Origin: Serpula lacrymans var. lacrymans S7.9
Taxonomy: Eukaryota > Basidiomycota > Agaricomycetes > Boletales > Serpulaceae
Assembly (NCBI RefSeq): GCF_000218685.1
Contig: NW_006763301.1
Span: forward strand, 186,001 to 250,000
DNA: 64,000 nt
Reading direction: 5' to 3'
The notes under the pieces were generated by a model, which saw only the letters and a program-made list of their open reading frames with translations, made no database searches and was not told where the DNA came from. Below, in pieces: positions 40,983-56,713 of the stretch; within the stretch, counting starts at the first letter, position 1, and each line of letters starts with the position of its first letter. The translations under genes and the position numbers were made by a program.

Positions 40983-42121
40983 ACGCCTCGTCTGTCACGA
41001 TTTTCTTTTGCATCATCTCGGTCCTCATACGTTGCATAGTTGGTATACGATCTTAATGACACACATTACAAAATAATGAACCGCAGTGTACGCTAGTGCA
41101 GTTTTAGAATGATTTCTTTTTATTCTCGCAAATCCTTTTGGCATGTGATGAGTACTTTGTGAGAAAACGATCGTTATGATATATTAGTCAACCCGAGGTA
41201 TCCGGTATTTGTTGTGTAATGCAAACTATTGTACTGGTTTTTGCTCTCGTCGTTGTGTAACGCGACACAGAGCGGCTGGTGACTGCTGCCGACCAGCATG
41301 CATGTGCGTACAAACCGGCACTATCCACTCGAACCTGATCATGACCACATCTTCCCAATTCGGCTCGACTTAGAATGATTCAACGTAAAATCCACAGGAC
41401 TACCCGAGTCTCACCAGTGTACGACGACCTACTGTCGTTAGACACGCCAAGAAGATATCACAGGGTATAAGAGAGTCAATGTAGGATTCTAATCGCTCTT
41501 GATCACATGCCCAGCATCTCTGAATCCTGTATTTTCTGTCCACTAGCTAAGTCTTTAGTGGCCCATCCTCGACTTATTATTATTCTAATTAATACACACG
41601 TTCATGAAGATCAATGTACTACATCATCCTTGCGTCGCCCCATTCGATGACTTGATTTTACATACTGTAAAGGATGCTGTTATCGCACTATGCGATGGCA
41701 TGTGGGGCCTCTCCAGACGCTTAGACTTGAGCGCCGAGTGCCCCGCCTCTTTCGACAGCCATGCCTTTCTAGTTGACGACCCTTGCCCATGGTGATCGTT
41801 AGATTCATTACCATTCATCCGCGTTCAACGGCAGTTGCAAAGGATTCCGAGTCTTATCCGATTGCTTTTTCAGGACCTTTTTTCACGGCTGTTCTGATAA
41901 GTAAACACCAAATATAACACTGGCTCCTCCTGATCTACAGTGTACCTACAGTAAGATTACTCTTATTCTTCAGTTATATTCCAGGTCGTTCAGAATCATT
42001 TTATTTTCATCAGAATTACGAGTTCCCAATCTCTTCCAAGACTTTTTTTCTCCCTATCAGCTCCTCATCATCTTTGAGACTAGAAACGTAGCAACCTCCA
42101 CTACATTATAGCCCATCACAT
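40983..42121. other. Intergenic region between HSP70 and the Zn2Cys6 factor gene
   Basis: 1.1 kb of AT-rich sequence holding the Hsp70 3' end and probably a long 5' leader of the transcription factor. An open frame at 41604-41795 is not protein-like. No repeat or RNA gene is recognised. Confidence 0.45.
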
Positions 42122-45092
42122 ATGAGCTCTCCTGCTGCAGTATCTTCGTATCTAAATTATAGCGACAGTATAAGGGCAGGCCAACACACCGGTCCCTCAC
42201 AGGGCCACAATATCTTCAGCGCCAAGTCCGGATTCAAATCGTAAGTTTCTCGGTGTCATTATGTTGGCTGCTGACGCTCGAAGTCGACCCATAGCTCTGG
42301 TGCCTGTGTTCATTGTAAATCGCTCAAGGTAACCGTAATCGAGGCAGTGGTTCGTCTCCTGACTTATAGCATGATACGTACCGTAGGTTCGCTGTGAATT
42401 CAACCCCGGTGAAAACGTGTGCCAGCGGTGTCAGGCAGGTCAGCATTCGTGCGTCGGGCGGCGACGCAAGAAGCGCAAGGAGGCACCGTGAGTGATGCTC
42501 ACGCTTTGTTGGTCTTGCGTAATTTAGCATCCCGCAGGAGTCAAGAAGAGCTACAAGAAAGATCATTTGCACAGGATCGTCATATAAAATCTTTGTTACA
42601 GCGACTAGATCAGTTGAAACTAGAGCATAGAATTAACAGCTGGATGAGGAGTCCACAATCAAATCTCGACCATAGAAGTGGAGTAGTTAACATATTTGGT
42701 GGGCATTAGAACGGCCTTCCTCGCGCCCTCTGTAATCTTCACTGATCCGTAAAAAATAGGATTAAACAAAACCAACGACGAAGATGTTAAACTCACACAC
42801 ATTGCTCAGGCTTCATCATTACAGGCTGTAAGTGAGCATTTCCCCCCTGGTGAGCCTCTTGGTCTGTAAGTGAAGTTTTTTGCAACCCTTATTATGCCTT
42901 TTGTGCAGGGTCTTCATCATCATTGCCCCCAACTATCGTCAAATACTGCGCCCTGCTGCCAACCGAGATCGTGGACCTTTTTGACATGTATGTCGATTTC
43001 CCCGCTTCTTTTCTCTGGAGAGATGTTAAAGACAACACGTTCAACACAGATATTTTGAGAAAATTAATGCAAGTAGACAAGACACAGCTTTAGCACCCTT
43101 TGACATACCTCCCCTTCTCTAGCCTTATTTCTCTGTCTTGGATCCTGAATATCATACTGCCGCAAGACTTATCTGGTCGAGCCCCTTCCTTTTTACTGTC
43201 AGTGAGTGCGTAATACTTGTGTTACAAGTACACTTATGCCGAATTGGAACTTGTGCTATTCAGTTTGTGCAGTCGCTGCCCGGCATTATAACAAGCGTCC
43301 TAATTTCTATTCCCTTGCGATGGAGTTTGCCAAAGATGCAGCAGGGAAAACGCTCATTGAACCTCTGAAAAGCGTGGACATATGTCAGGCCTACCTTATA
43401 CTATCTGTCTATCCAGAGCCCAAGAAGAAGTGGGCAGACGATCGTAGTTGGCTTTTGATGGGAGTTGCATTCAGGTAGATCTTTATTTTTCTTTTCACCA
43501 AAATCCTTCTGGACTGATGAACGATAGGATGGCGCATGATCTTGGCCTTGACGTTCCTCCTGCTGACTCGATGGATGAACGTGAGAGATTAAATCGAACG
43601 AGAACTTGGCTAAACTGTTTCTGCGTGGATGGTTCATACGCCACACAGTTTGGAAAATCTTCCTTAATATCCTTGAATGACTATTTGGCCCGCTGTTCAG
43701 GAAATTGGTACATGCTGTCTTCTCTGAATCAACCTACTGATATCCATCTATGCGGCTACGTCCATCTCATCACCGTCATGTTGGATTTCCAGGCGGCGCT
43801 CCGTGACCCTCTCGAAAACAAAAAGGTAATCAATATGATAAGCTTACATTACAACATTGCTCACATGTCAGTAGCATGCTGATGTGGTCATCATCGCAAT
43901 AGAGTATGACCAAAAGCTATCCCAGGACTTCGAATCGTGGAACCGAAGATTCGCTGAGGACCCAAATTGCCTTGGTGAGCGGAATACTATGAATAAGGCT
44001 TTCAAGAGCGTTAACATGTACTTTGCAGAACCTATCTGCCAGTATAGAGCGGCCACGTTCCATTTGTAAGTGTATGTAGATTTCAATCGCTCGTATGATG
44101 CTTGAATATGTTATACACAGGATTGTCGCATATCTCAGGCTAGTAGTTTTGTCCATGGGCTTTCAGAATGCAGTTAAATCAGGAATTTCCCGCCATTCCT
44201 ACGTCGTGCAACAGGCAAGTATTCCGAATTTTCTCTGATTTCTCCCAAGAGAAATGCTAAATTAGGCAAGCAGTCACTATACTCCGCTTCCACCGCTATA
44301 CAGATTATGACGGAACGTTTATTTCCGAGTGGAAGGCTTCGGTACGCACTGGAGGTATGTCTAGTATACTACATTATAATTTAGCCATTTTATCCTGAAT
44401 TGACGGCACAGTCGTACTTTCTATTTGTGGCCTTTTCAGCATCTTTCCTACTCAACGTAGGTCCCTTTTGCGGATACATACTTTACTGAAGTTGAATATT
44501 GTTTTATATACAGCTTTTAAGGTCGAAGTTCCACCCTCTCACAGACGAGGCTGAGAAGCGAAATATAGTATACATCGTCCAGAAGTTAATTCAAGTTCTG
44601 GGATCTAGCGCTGTTGCCGTGGATGGTCGACACACACCTGCACTTTACTCTCGGTTCCTGTCTTCTTTGCTCAAGAAGTACGACAGCACCAACCGTAATT
44701 CCGATAGCGAAGGCTCGGTGATGGGGACTGTCGTGCACCCCACAGCTGACCATGAATTATCTGCACACGTTTCTTATTGGCCTTATGCGATGAATGCTTC
44801 GCGTGGTTTTCCGTCGGAAGTGTCAACCCATGGCTCGGAGTATCAAACACTTGACACGATAAGGCAAGACAGGCACGAGGCGGATATGGATTTTAGCATG
44901 CAACATTTTATTAGCGTAGTAGCAGCACAGCCTGAAAACCGACCGATTCAACAACGCCTAGCGCAGAACTCGGTCAGGGGAGCAAGTTCCGTAGTTCTGG
45001 ACGACGATTATGATTACACTTCGGGTGTTCTGGTTTCAGGATACAGTCGTGGCGACTTTAGTCCCTCAGGGGCGCGTTCTGTTATGTACTGA
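42122..45092 (+). CDS. Zn2Cys6 fungal transcription factor
   Basis: This is a nuclear DNA-binding regulator. The ATG at 42122 begins MSSPAAVSSYLNYSDSI. The binuclear zinc cluster is split by introns: SGACVHCKSLK joins VRCEFNPGENVCQRCQAG and HSCVGRRRKKRKEAP. This gives the spacing Cys-x2-Cys-x6-Cys then Cys-x2-Cys-x6-Cys. A Leu-rich coiled stretch, IKSLLQRLDQLKLEH, could serve for dimerisation. The fungal-specific middle homology region follows: FPVLDPEYHTAARL (first residues inferred across a splice), SVDICQAYLILSVYPEP, DRSWLLMGVAFRMAHDLGLD and LNRTRTWLNCFCVDGSYATQ. The C-terminal region is acidic/Ser-rich and ends SGARSVMY. About 14 exons. The pathway it controls cannot be told from the sequence; several neighbours are housekeeping genes. 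Confidence 0.87.
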
Positions 45093-45687
45093 GGTCTGGT
45101 CCTTATAGGCTTTTATGCGGTGACAGTGCGAAGTTCTACAATTTTGATGTTTTCCGTTCACTTACACTATTGGCGATGCCACAGGCTACGCAAATCGAGT
45201 TATTGAATAGGTCACTTTTCGCGCGTTTATGTCTGATGCATGAATCTATAACTTCTACGGAGAGAGCGACGGTCAAAGCTGGCTGTCAGGGGAATTTTGT
45301 GACTGCAACGTAACTGCCGCGGGAACTCGTTGACTATGACTTTTTTCTTATCGCTATTGAGATTTTGCGCCGTCTGTAAACCCCATACGGCCTCACGACA
45401 GTACAAAAGATATTGACACGCATGTAGCTTTACAATATATATCGTGTTCCATATAGAGGTCAAAGTGGACTAATAACTCGGAGATACATTGTAATGGGCA
45501 CACCACTCATTGAGCCAGCCACACACAACCAAATTTGTGCATAGCCACTAAGATGGACCGGTTTTACGTTTGTCACGGTGGTCATTGTATGTCATGTTGG
45601 ATGGCTGGCTGTAGTTCTCAGTCCCCTCTCTCTGCTGTCATCGTGTATTAAAAGGAATTGTTTAACTCTCGAAATTCTGGGTATAGC
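45093..45687. other. Intergenic region upstream of the TBC gene
   Basis: Contains the 3' end of the transcription factor gene and the upstream region of the TBC-domain gene. No supported gene or repeat. Confidence 0.45.
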
Positions 45688-48554
45688 ATGGCTGACCGGC
45701 AAACGCGACCTGCGCCGCAGCTAATCAAGTCCGTTTCAGACAAATCCTGAAAGATACAGTGTTTAACCCTTTCATCGCTGCTTTCCAGGCTCGTGTACGA
45801 TCAACTCTTTCATAGTGGAAACAGTCTCTCAAGATTGAAAGAGGCAGCTTTAGGAGGCAGGCTTTTTCGGTCAATAAATGACGGTATTGGGGTTGCAGGC
45901 AGAAGCCTGGCTTGGAAGGTGATGTTGAGCCATTCCCTCGTTTGAAACATCGCATATGAATATCACTTTCAGCTATTCCTACTACCGCTAGAGCCGCTGG
46001 AGCCTCCCCCCAATGTGCCGCCTACCCCTCCTATCGACTCATTGCGTAAATCTCGCATGGAATATTCGCATCTGCTGCTGGACAAGATGCGAGCGCCTGA
46101 TGGAAGCTACGTGGAAGGATTTACGGTACCAGGCTTAACTGTGCCAAGGAAGGACCAATCTGGTGCGGCTGATCTTGAGACGAACAACCCTCTGAGTTTG
46201 CACGACGAGGTGTGAATTCGATGGACTGACCTCAGATTGCACTTGTCATTGATAAAATCCTGCTTGAAGAATCCCTGGAAAGCATGGTTTGCATCCGTTG
46301 AACTTAGAAAAACGATTCTCCAAGATGTGGAACGCACGTGCGTCTCCTATTCTACATCGCCGACGTGATTTGACAAGCATTTTCAGATTTCCCGACATCG
46401 GTTATTTTCGAAATCAGGACGTACAACAACAGCTTACTAATGTACTTTTTCTCTACGCTGTTATGCATCCTGACATCGGCTATCGTCAGGGGATGCACGA
46501 ACTGTTAGCTCCCCTATACTTTGCTATAGGTTTGTGGTATTTATCCTCCATTTGTATTTTTTTTTTGACTTGCTCGATCTTAGATTTTGACTCCATCTCT
46601 GAGAGTTCAGAGACACCTGGATCTGACTTCACCTTTCAAGAAATCTGCTCAAGAACTTGGGTAGCAGCAGATTCCTGGGCACTATTTTTGTCTGTGATGC
46701 GTGGTATATCTCGGTGGTATGAATGGCGTGAGGCTATTGCGGTGACTGAATCCAACGCTCTGGGCGCAAACGGTCAAGTAACCCTTAAGCCATATGTCGC
46801 ACCCATTGTAGAAACCTGCAATAAAATACAAGGAACTTTTCTCAGGACCGTCGACCCTGCGTTATACAAATCCATGCAGAGTGCCGGTATCGAGCCTCAA
46901 ATATACGGAATGTGTGTGCTATTTTGAAATCGTGTCCTAAGGAATTGAATTAATTTTTTCTTCCAGACGGTGGCTTAGACTACTCTTTACTCGAGAGTTT
47001 CCCATGCATGATGCGATGGCACTTTGGGATGGCTTGTTTTCTTGTGTATCTTCAATAGCTGATACCACCGAGTGGATATGTGTTGCTATGTTGATACGTA
47101 TACGAAACAAACGTGGGCTACATTTAGTGCACAGTGCATGGTTCGATATTGATATATTTATTGCGTGCAGTGATACCTTCCGACTATAGCACTCAATTGA
47201 CCTATCTATTGCGTTATCCACCGACGGAGGAAGGTTCGCTAAACCACATCATTCTTTTGCTGCGACAAGCAGCGGCACTAGAAATGACACGAACGCCTTC
47301 TACCGGTGCATCATTAGTCGTGGAAAATCGTAATATATTGAATATTCCTGTCGACATTCCAGATCCTCCTATGGGCCGACGTAGACCTCGGCCCGGGGAG
47401 AGAGGTCATCAAGTTTCTCCCTCTGAAGGGCATTTTCAAGGTATCACTGGTGCGCACGGAGAGAACATACGGTCACCGTCACATCAAATGGGAATTCCAG
47501 AACTACTCGCCCGTGGTCTCTTGGATCGTGGAGAGAGCTTAGGCATCAATAAAACTTTCATGAACGCGGTATCTGAGCTTAAGGTGTGCAAAACCCTAAT
47601 TCACACCGACTGTTTATTTATTCATTTAAACAGCGTAACCTACCCGATTTGGCTGCTTCTCTTGTACGGACACCATCTGCATCATCAGCTTCGTATGCAG
47701 CCTATCCTCTGCTGGATGAGCGGCCCCAAGAAGAAAGGCCATCCTGGGAGCCTCGCAGTCGATTTGAAATGGAACGGGAAGTGTCTGAAATGCGGCAATT
47801 GAACAAACGGTTAGGAGAATCAGTCGGCTGGATTGTTGACGTCCTTCTTCAAGATGAGGATGGTATTGAAGATGCTCAACAGCTTTCGACGATACAGAAT
47901 AAAAAGCGCGAGGCTCTGGAATCTCTTTCGTATGTCCGTGATGTGCTAAACAGTGGCGTAAGTAATGTCGAGGAGGATCGATTATGGGGGGCAGATGAAT
48001 ATAAAAGGAGAGAAGAAAAGTACCAGGCAGAAGCATCGGAGAACGAGGGCAGAGAAGAGTCATCGCAGCTCAATGTGCCTCGCTCTGCTCCTGATCCTGT
48101 CACCCTCCCACTTTCCAACGCAGCCGATAATTCTCGCAAGTTTGATAACAAATTTGCATCTTTTCCTAGAGACAATCGTCGCTTCTCGCCCAATACCTCT
48201 TCTGCGACTCCTTCATCCACCCGAGGTTTCATGCGACCTCCTGGGTTCCCATTATCGTCAAAGACACCACCAAATCTGGTCCCCAACACATCTACTTCAC
48301 TTGCACCATGGAGTTATCCTTGGACACAAGCTCCAGTGGGTTCGTCTTCTGGCGGTCATAGTCCCAACACAGTGCACCCATCTATCCCCGTTCCTCCACG
48401 AGAGGTGACCCGCCCGCTAGTTGGCCTACACTCGTATCGCACAGCGAATAGCATTATTGGAACTCACCAAGTAGCCGACAAAGTAGCCGATCAATCGCCG
48501 AAAACACAGGATACGACAGAAGTGCAACATGACCCTCTTGGTGTACTGCGGTAG
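45688..48554 (+). CDS. TBC-domain Rab GTPase-activating protein (TBC1D5-like)
   Basis: TBC proteins switch off Rab GTPases; TBC1D5 acts on Rab7 in endosome-retromer traffic, and assignment to that subgroup is inferred. The ATG at 45688 gives MADRQTRPAPQLIKLVYDQL across a 60-nt intron. The TBC domain shows GVAGRSLAWKLFLLPLEPLE, TILQDVERTFPDIGYF (Asp-x2-Arg with the catalytic Arg finger), IGYRQGMHELLAPLYFAI (Gln finger), TWVAADSWALFLSVM and RWLRLLFTREFPMHDAM. The C-terminal third (from about 47300) is Ser/Pro-rich with a helical patch, MEREVSEMRQLNKRLGES, likely a coiled coil, and ends DTTEVQHDPLGVLR. About eight to nine exons. Both catalytic fingers are intact. Confidence 0.9.
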
Positions 48555-48908
48555 GGTGAGTGAGGGTTTGGAGAAGTAATGGTATGAGATCAATTTGTCT
48601 GTAGAATATCCGCATTTATTCGCATTGTTGGCTTGTTAACACGTATCTACCTGTAACTTCAGTAAACTTTGTTTTGTCAAATATCAGTGCAGGTCACTTA
48701 TCAGCGCACGAAAGCGGAACTGGGTGATATTATCATGAACCAATGCGGCGGTAGACGGAGCGGCATGTTATGCACTCGGCCGACCGGGACTGTAGTGGGA
48801 AATCACGCGCCGGGTGAGATCGTCAACTTTCCGTCCTCCATCGGAATCCCACATCACATTCGTTAACCTTACTCCTTGTCGTCCTCGCCGTGGTGGTTGA
48901 TAGAAACA
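48555..48908. other. Upstream region of SDH1
   Basis: Holds the TBC gene 3' end and the SDH1 promoter. A CCAAT motif with Hap-complex-like context, AACCAATGCGG, is centred at 48742. Confidence 0.45.
48740..48744 (+). promoter_or_regulatory. CCAAT box upstream of SDH1
   Basis: CCAAT in the context GAACCAATGCGG, about 165 bp before the SDH1 ATG. CCAAT-binding (Hap/CBC) complexes control respiratory genes in fungi, so it is a plausible site; a five-base match may also be chance. Confidence 0.35.
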
Positions 48909-51510
<2,602 letters not shown>

Positions 51511-51791
51511 AAAGTGCTATGATGTTGCGCACTAGATATAAGTTCTCGAGGATAAGGTTATGCCAGGGCCTTTGTCGCTACACTACGGGTGTTGTATGAA
51601 AATGCTACAGATGTAGCAGTACTGTTAATTCAAACCACCTTTGCGAATAAGGATGTGAGCACACATGCCAGTGTGAGCTTTGAGCCACTGAGACTGGTGT
51701 TACCGTGACCAAAGTGGCGCAAAGATTGCGATGTATAAATTTCCCACGATTCTTACTTTGCACCTAAACCATAACATTAAACACTTCGAGG

Positions 51792-54288
51792 ATGTCGAGC
51801 AGAGCAGGTGGTCTCTACGGCGGCATCCAATTCTCTTCAGGAGCAACTCTTAACTTTTCTTCACCGTCTACTCCTCAGACCATAAATGTTCCAACAAACA
51901 TTGAGCAGCCAACAAAGGATACACAAGCTCCCAGGGCTTCTGCTGCTCCCGCTGCTACTGCAACGAGCGATGGTGGAACTGCAAACGTAGCAGGAGGAGC
52001 TGGAGGAAATGCTTCTGGGGCAGGGGCAGGAAAAGCAACAGCCGGTATCTTTCCCTCCACCCACCTTATTGTCTGATGTCAAAATATTGACCGAATCCAC
52101 AATATTGACTTTCAACGTCGTCCTTGACTTGCTGTCATTGCATTTTCGACATGCAGGATGGTCTGCAGCTTTGGCCTTCGCTCCAGTTCGCCGTACAGGA
52201 AACAAAGCTAAGCCTGCGGTTCCAAGACTCCCCGTCGGCGCTACGGCTATAACTTCTTCAGCAATGTCGCACACAGCCACCGTTGCTGCACCGCCGACTT
52301 TATCAGCTACAGCAGTCGTCTTTGCGCCTCCCCAGCTTATAACTTCGACCGGAGACAAGGATGCGCCGACATCAAAGGATACCCCGACGACAGCAGATCA
52401 AAAGGGCTCACAACAAGGCCAGGGATGGGGCAAGAGGATGAAACCACCGTCCATGGTACTTGACGAAGACATAAATGGTTTCAAAAAACGAAGCGGAGGC
52501 GGCAAAAAGGGGGGTGGAAAAAAGAAGAAAGTAAGATTGTCGTCTATATGACCTGTTCTGATCTGATCCGATCCCCATCCACTGTAGGCTAAGAATGCTC
52601 CTGTCGTTGCTGTTTGGGATCCTCTAGAACCTTATGATCCTTTACGCCCTAACGATTACAACGAGTACAAGGTATGGAAACAACGTGAACGAACTGAAAA
52701 AGCCGTGGAGAGGGCTAGAAAGAGAACCCGAAGGGGCAGCAGCTATACTGATAGCGGAGGGAGTGGCAGCGAAGGTGAGAGGCCCAAGAAGAATGGTGTG
52801 TGCTCTTTACTTTCTACTAAATCAAAGTTACGGGTGTATTGTATCAATATATCTTGTTCACTTCTTTCCATTAAGTGTATGCGCATACATGACTAACGAT
52901 CGTTATAAAGGCAGGTTTGATGATCACTGGTCTCGCGAGGACGACGAGCCCCTGCGCCCTAGTGCTGATCTATCTACATCGATGGGATACGCAGATACCG
53001 CTCCTACTCAACCTCCGGTGCTTGTTGATCGCAATCTATCCGGGGAAGAGGCATTTCAGCGGCGACTTGCCCTTTCAGCTGCTCGAAGTCAGCCAGCCGA
53101 ACCCTCGAAGCCGATGTCTCCACCACCACCACCACCAGAGAGGCAAGTCATTGCCCCTCAGCAGTGTGCTGGAAATGAAGGCGACGAAGATGCTATACCT
53201 GGTTTGGGTCTGGGATCCCAGATGGACTATGTTTCTGCATCAGGTCCTGCAACTGCTCCAGGCCTTACAGAGACCGGTGACGAAGCCTATCGACGCAGGC
53301 TAGTCATGTCCCAGGGTACGGAGACCCGCGATGAGTTTGAACCCGCCCCTGTGCCCACATATATGCCCACAAAGGCCCCATCTCCGCCTCCACTTGCATA
53401 TAATCCTTTCGCTCCGCCATCTGTCCCGCCCCCACCATCGGCTGTGCCACCGTCGATGCCAGTACCTATAGGATTCGAAGACAGGGTCAAGGCGGCTGCC
53501 AGTATCGCTGCACGCCTTGGCGCCCTTGCCGCTGCTAAGGGTAGTGACAGTGGGTCAGGATCAGCCTCTCCAGCAATTCCTTCACCGGCCCTAGAGGAGG
53601 CTGGCGGCTCGAAGCGGTAGGTTTCACTTGTCTTTAATGTGTCAAGATGGCTTATTTGACTGGTTATAGACCTGATCCGCATGGGTTTGCCGCACGGCTC
53701 ATGGCTAAGTGGGGTCACAAAGAAGGGCAAGGTCTCGGTGCGGATGGAGGTGGGATAGTTAACGCTTTAACGGTGGAGCAAGTCGCAGCTGGGAAAACTG
53801 GAAAGGGTAACAGTAATGCAGGTAAAGGTGGAAAAGGATCTGGTCCGGGAGTGAAAATGGGTAAGATAATCAACAATAATGAGGATGCCAAGTCTCGGGA
53901 GGACCGTACTAGGTTTGGTGAGCCCAGTCGAGTGGTAGTGCTTACGAATATGGTGGGTGAAGAGGATGTGGAGGATGAAGACCTTAGAGGAGAAATAGGT
54001 CAGCCTCAAGTTGTATCTTCCCCCTGACGCCCGTTTTGATTATATTCAATAGGTGATGAATGTTCAAAAAATGGAACTGTCGAGCGCGTGATTGTGCACC
54101 TCGTCCACCCTCCGACGCCAGACCCAGAGGATGCCGTGCGTATTTTCGTGCTGTTCGCTGGTCCGGCGGGTGCCTGGCGCACGGTGCGGGAGCTCGATGG
54201 GCGATATTTTGGTGGAAGGAGTGTTCGAGCGAGATACTACAGCGAAGCCTACTTTAGGGAACATAATCTTGACATGGAACTTGAATGA
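51792..54288 (+). CDS. Splicing factor SPF45 (RBM17-like), G-patch plus UHM
   Basis: SPF45 is a nuclear protein that acts in 3' splice-site choice and in DNA damage responses. [20 protein letters not shown] is the conserved SPF45 opening. A low-complexity Ala/Gly/Thr stretch follows, then [19 protein letters not shown], and [20 protein letters not shown] is a family block. The G-patch reads [19 protein letters not shown], joined to DPH by an intron. The C-terminal UHM/RRM shows [48 protein letters not shown] (RYF motif for ULM ligand binding) and [11 protein letters not shown] Pro-rich linker with PPPPPP lies between. About seven introns. In many fungi this protein is absent or reduced; here it looks complete. 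Confidence 0.92.
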
Positions 54289-54826
54289 GGTTTGGGAAGC
54301 TGAAGGTCAGCAGAAGACGATCTTCGAAGTTCCCTCGTATGCTTTCTTGATTAACGAATCCTTGTCCTCGCTTTGTATATATTTTATTAGATCGTCTTTT
54401 TAACTCGAAGATTTATTAGGCTTAGCTACTATTCTTTGCTGTAATATGCGATTGGATGGTTCAGGATGGCCCACGTCTATCGAATGCTATCGCGACGAAC
54501 AATTGTTTTCTCCACCTTGCGAGGAGAACAATAAACCAAAAACATATGATGTCCACTTCAGCAATTAATATACTGTTCCTGCTTATCCCCTTTCATTGTC
54601 TTAATAAAACATTCAGGATCTCGGTCTACCCAATACTTACTAATACGAGTACTCCAATGCTACAACTTCATTAACATTCCACCGAATAACATTGGTCATC
54701 ATTGAATAGATATAACACATGCATTCGTTATGATGGTAATACATTGATTTGCTCAAAATACACTGCCTTTATCTTACATTTAACACGATGATATTATAGC
54801 ATATTGATGGAGTGATGCGGATCCAT
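54289..54826. other. Convergent intergenic region, AT-rich
   Basis: 3' flanks of the SPF45 gene (+) and of the small hydrophilic protein gene (-). No supported gene, RNA or repeat. Confidence 0.45.
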
Positions 54827-55396
54827 TCATTTCTTCCCAAAGATCGCCTCTTTACCTGCTTCTTTCGTAGTATGGTCACCAGTTGCAACACCGTACGCAT
54901 AGTTTGCTGCGCCTTCCACTGTGCTAGCTATGCGTGAACCTGTTCCAGGTGCATTACTTGCACGGGTAGATTTATCATTTGCCCAACCATCATCTGACAA
55001 AGGTCATAATTAGCAAAATAATATTGGGACAAGATTCAGTAGGAAGATGCGAACCTTTGTTCGAATTCTCGTTCAAAGGATCGATATTGGTCGATTCAAT
55101 GATACCAGGACGGCCTTCGCAAGAACCTGAGGTTTGACTGAAGTTCCTGGCAGCCTCCTTGTCACCTTCGAAGTTGGCGCCTGCGCCTGCACCCCTTTCT
55201 TGAGTTGTAGGGTCAGTCACCTGTACGACCACAAAAAATGAGTTATTTGAGGATAGACGATGACAATAAAAGCACGCACGAAGTTGGATGAGAGAGGATT
55301 GGCGTGTGTACTGTGAGAGGTTGGGTTCGCAACACCGGGGTGGATATCGACGCCCTTGTTACCGCCGATGGACATATTTTTGTCGTTGAGTGCCAT
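54827..55396 (-). CDS. Small hydrophilic protein, LEA- or stress-protein-like
   Basis: Three exons give about 150 residues from the ATG at 55396 (MALNDKNMSIGGNKGVDIHP) to the TGA at 54827. The join NF/VTDPTTQERGAGAGANFEG is in phase, as is NK/DDGWANDKSTRASNAPG. The rest reads SRIASTVEGAANYAYGVATG and ends KEAGKEAIFGKK. It is rich in Gly, Ala, Asn and Asp, has no membrane segment and only one Cys, and resembles small hydrophilic stress or conidiation-type proteins. The last segment is amphipathic in the manner of LEA/CsbD-like helices. No named family is certain. Introns show clean GTGCGT and GTTCGC donors, supporting a real gene. Confidence 0.68.
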
Positions 55397-55746
55397 ACTA
55401 GTAGATTGTAGAAAATGTTTAGTGTATGATAAAATATACGGTGTGGGAATTGAGCAATTGTGCAACGATTGTGGTCTCTTATAAAGTGTGAGGAGGTGGG
55501 GACGATGACGTAGCGGCAAAACGTCAGGCGGGAAACCACATAGACAAAGTGGAAACATATCGACGTCATTCAAAAAAGACAAACCAGGTTTTGGAGCGCC
55601 GCAGGTTGGTACAGGTACTTGAATTCCAACAGGTTCCAGCGGTTGGGAGTTTTTATGTCCAGGGTTACAGAGGAGCAACATGCATAATAACAAAACAATG
55701 TTTAATACAAGCGATCATACATTATGACACACGGGTAGGAAGAATC
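55397..55746. other. Intergenic region between two minus-strand genes
   Basis: Upstream region of the small hydrophilic protein gene and 3' end of the DUF6593 gene. Contains CT/GA-rich stretches; no gene is supported. Confidence 0.45.
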
Positions 55747-56713
55747 CTACCAAGTCCACCTAAAATCTTTTTCGTTTGCTTGCTCCTGATCTCGCCTCAG
55801 TTTCTCACAGTAAATGAATGTGACAACTATCAGGTCAAGCATCCCCTGATCCAGTCGCGTGCGATCTGCGTCATCCAAATGACTCTCAAGCTCATAATCT
55901 GTGTATGAGTTGATATCAATATCATCACTCGACCCTGGATGGCTGCCTGTCAGATCACCCGATAAAACCGGTCTGGGATGAACCTCCAGGTAACCTTGAT
56001 GCGCTTTTGTTCCAGGTAGAAGCCCGAGACTGCTACGGTGATACTTGGCGATCGGTAGCTTGGAAGGTTGATCGTCGAGGTAAAGCTAAAAGTATATATG
56101 CGTAAGTCACTGGGCTTAGAAAACATCATGATGGTAAGAGGTTGATGTCCTCCACACGTACGCTACACACCCACGCGCCCAGCTCCCATCGGTATGGTCT
56201 TTCATCAACGCCTGTAAAGACGCGTTGCCTACAAGTGATGACATGAGCGAGATAGTAATCATCGTACAGCATGTATGCAAATGCCTTACGGAAAACTCAC
56301 ACTCGTAGCAGCCCTTTAGGGGGGATGAATTCGCTCGTTTGAACCTCCCCTACACCAAGTCCATTGATAACACCGTGCCAGCGAATGCGCGAAGAGCTCA
56401 AAGTGTGCCACTCGATCTCAGCGACTCGTGTGAAATGATCTTGCATGTCCACTTCGCTCAGTCCCTCTCCTTCTCTCACGCCATCTCCCTCTGTATACGA
56501 GTCGTTTGAAATCAGTTGTCCGGGCGCTCCATCACCGAGATGCTCGTGGTATATAGGACTCGAAGAGTTAGGGATTGTTTTCCAGATTGTGGTCGTGCGA
56601 GACTTTATGAAGTTGAAGGGCGATCCAGAAGTGGTGATTTTGTAGAGGACTTGTCCATCGGGGTTGGTAATAGTAGCAAAGCGAACACGATCTGTAGAGA
56701 AGATGAGTTTCAT
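55747..56713 (-). CDS. DUF6593-like basidiomycete protein
   Basis: The ATG at 56713 gives MKLIFSTDRVRFATITNPDG and then QVLYKITTSGSPFNFIKSRT, a beta-rich opening typical of DUF6593 proteins, a family seen mainly in Agaricomycetes and of unknown function. A later block reads VAEIEWHTLSSSRIRWHG and VQTSEFIPPKGLL. After two to three introns the protein continues with LYLDDQPSKLPIAKYHRSSL, LLPGTKAHQGYLEVHP, SYTDYELESHLDDADRTR and LDLIVVTFIYCEKLRRDQEQ, with TAG at 55747. The final hydrophobic patch LDLIVVTFIYCEKLRRD is typical of the family's C-terminus. The start is chosen at MKL because no ATG lies upstream in frame. Confidence 0.75.

Noticed and set aside
41604..41795. Open frame between HSP70 and the transcription factor
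   Set aside because: No coding signal or splice context; treated as intergenic.
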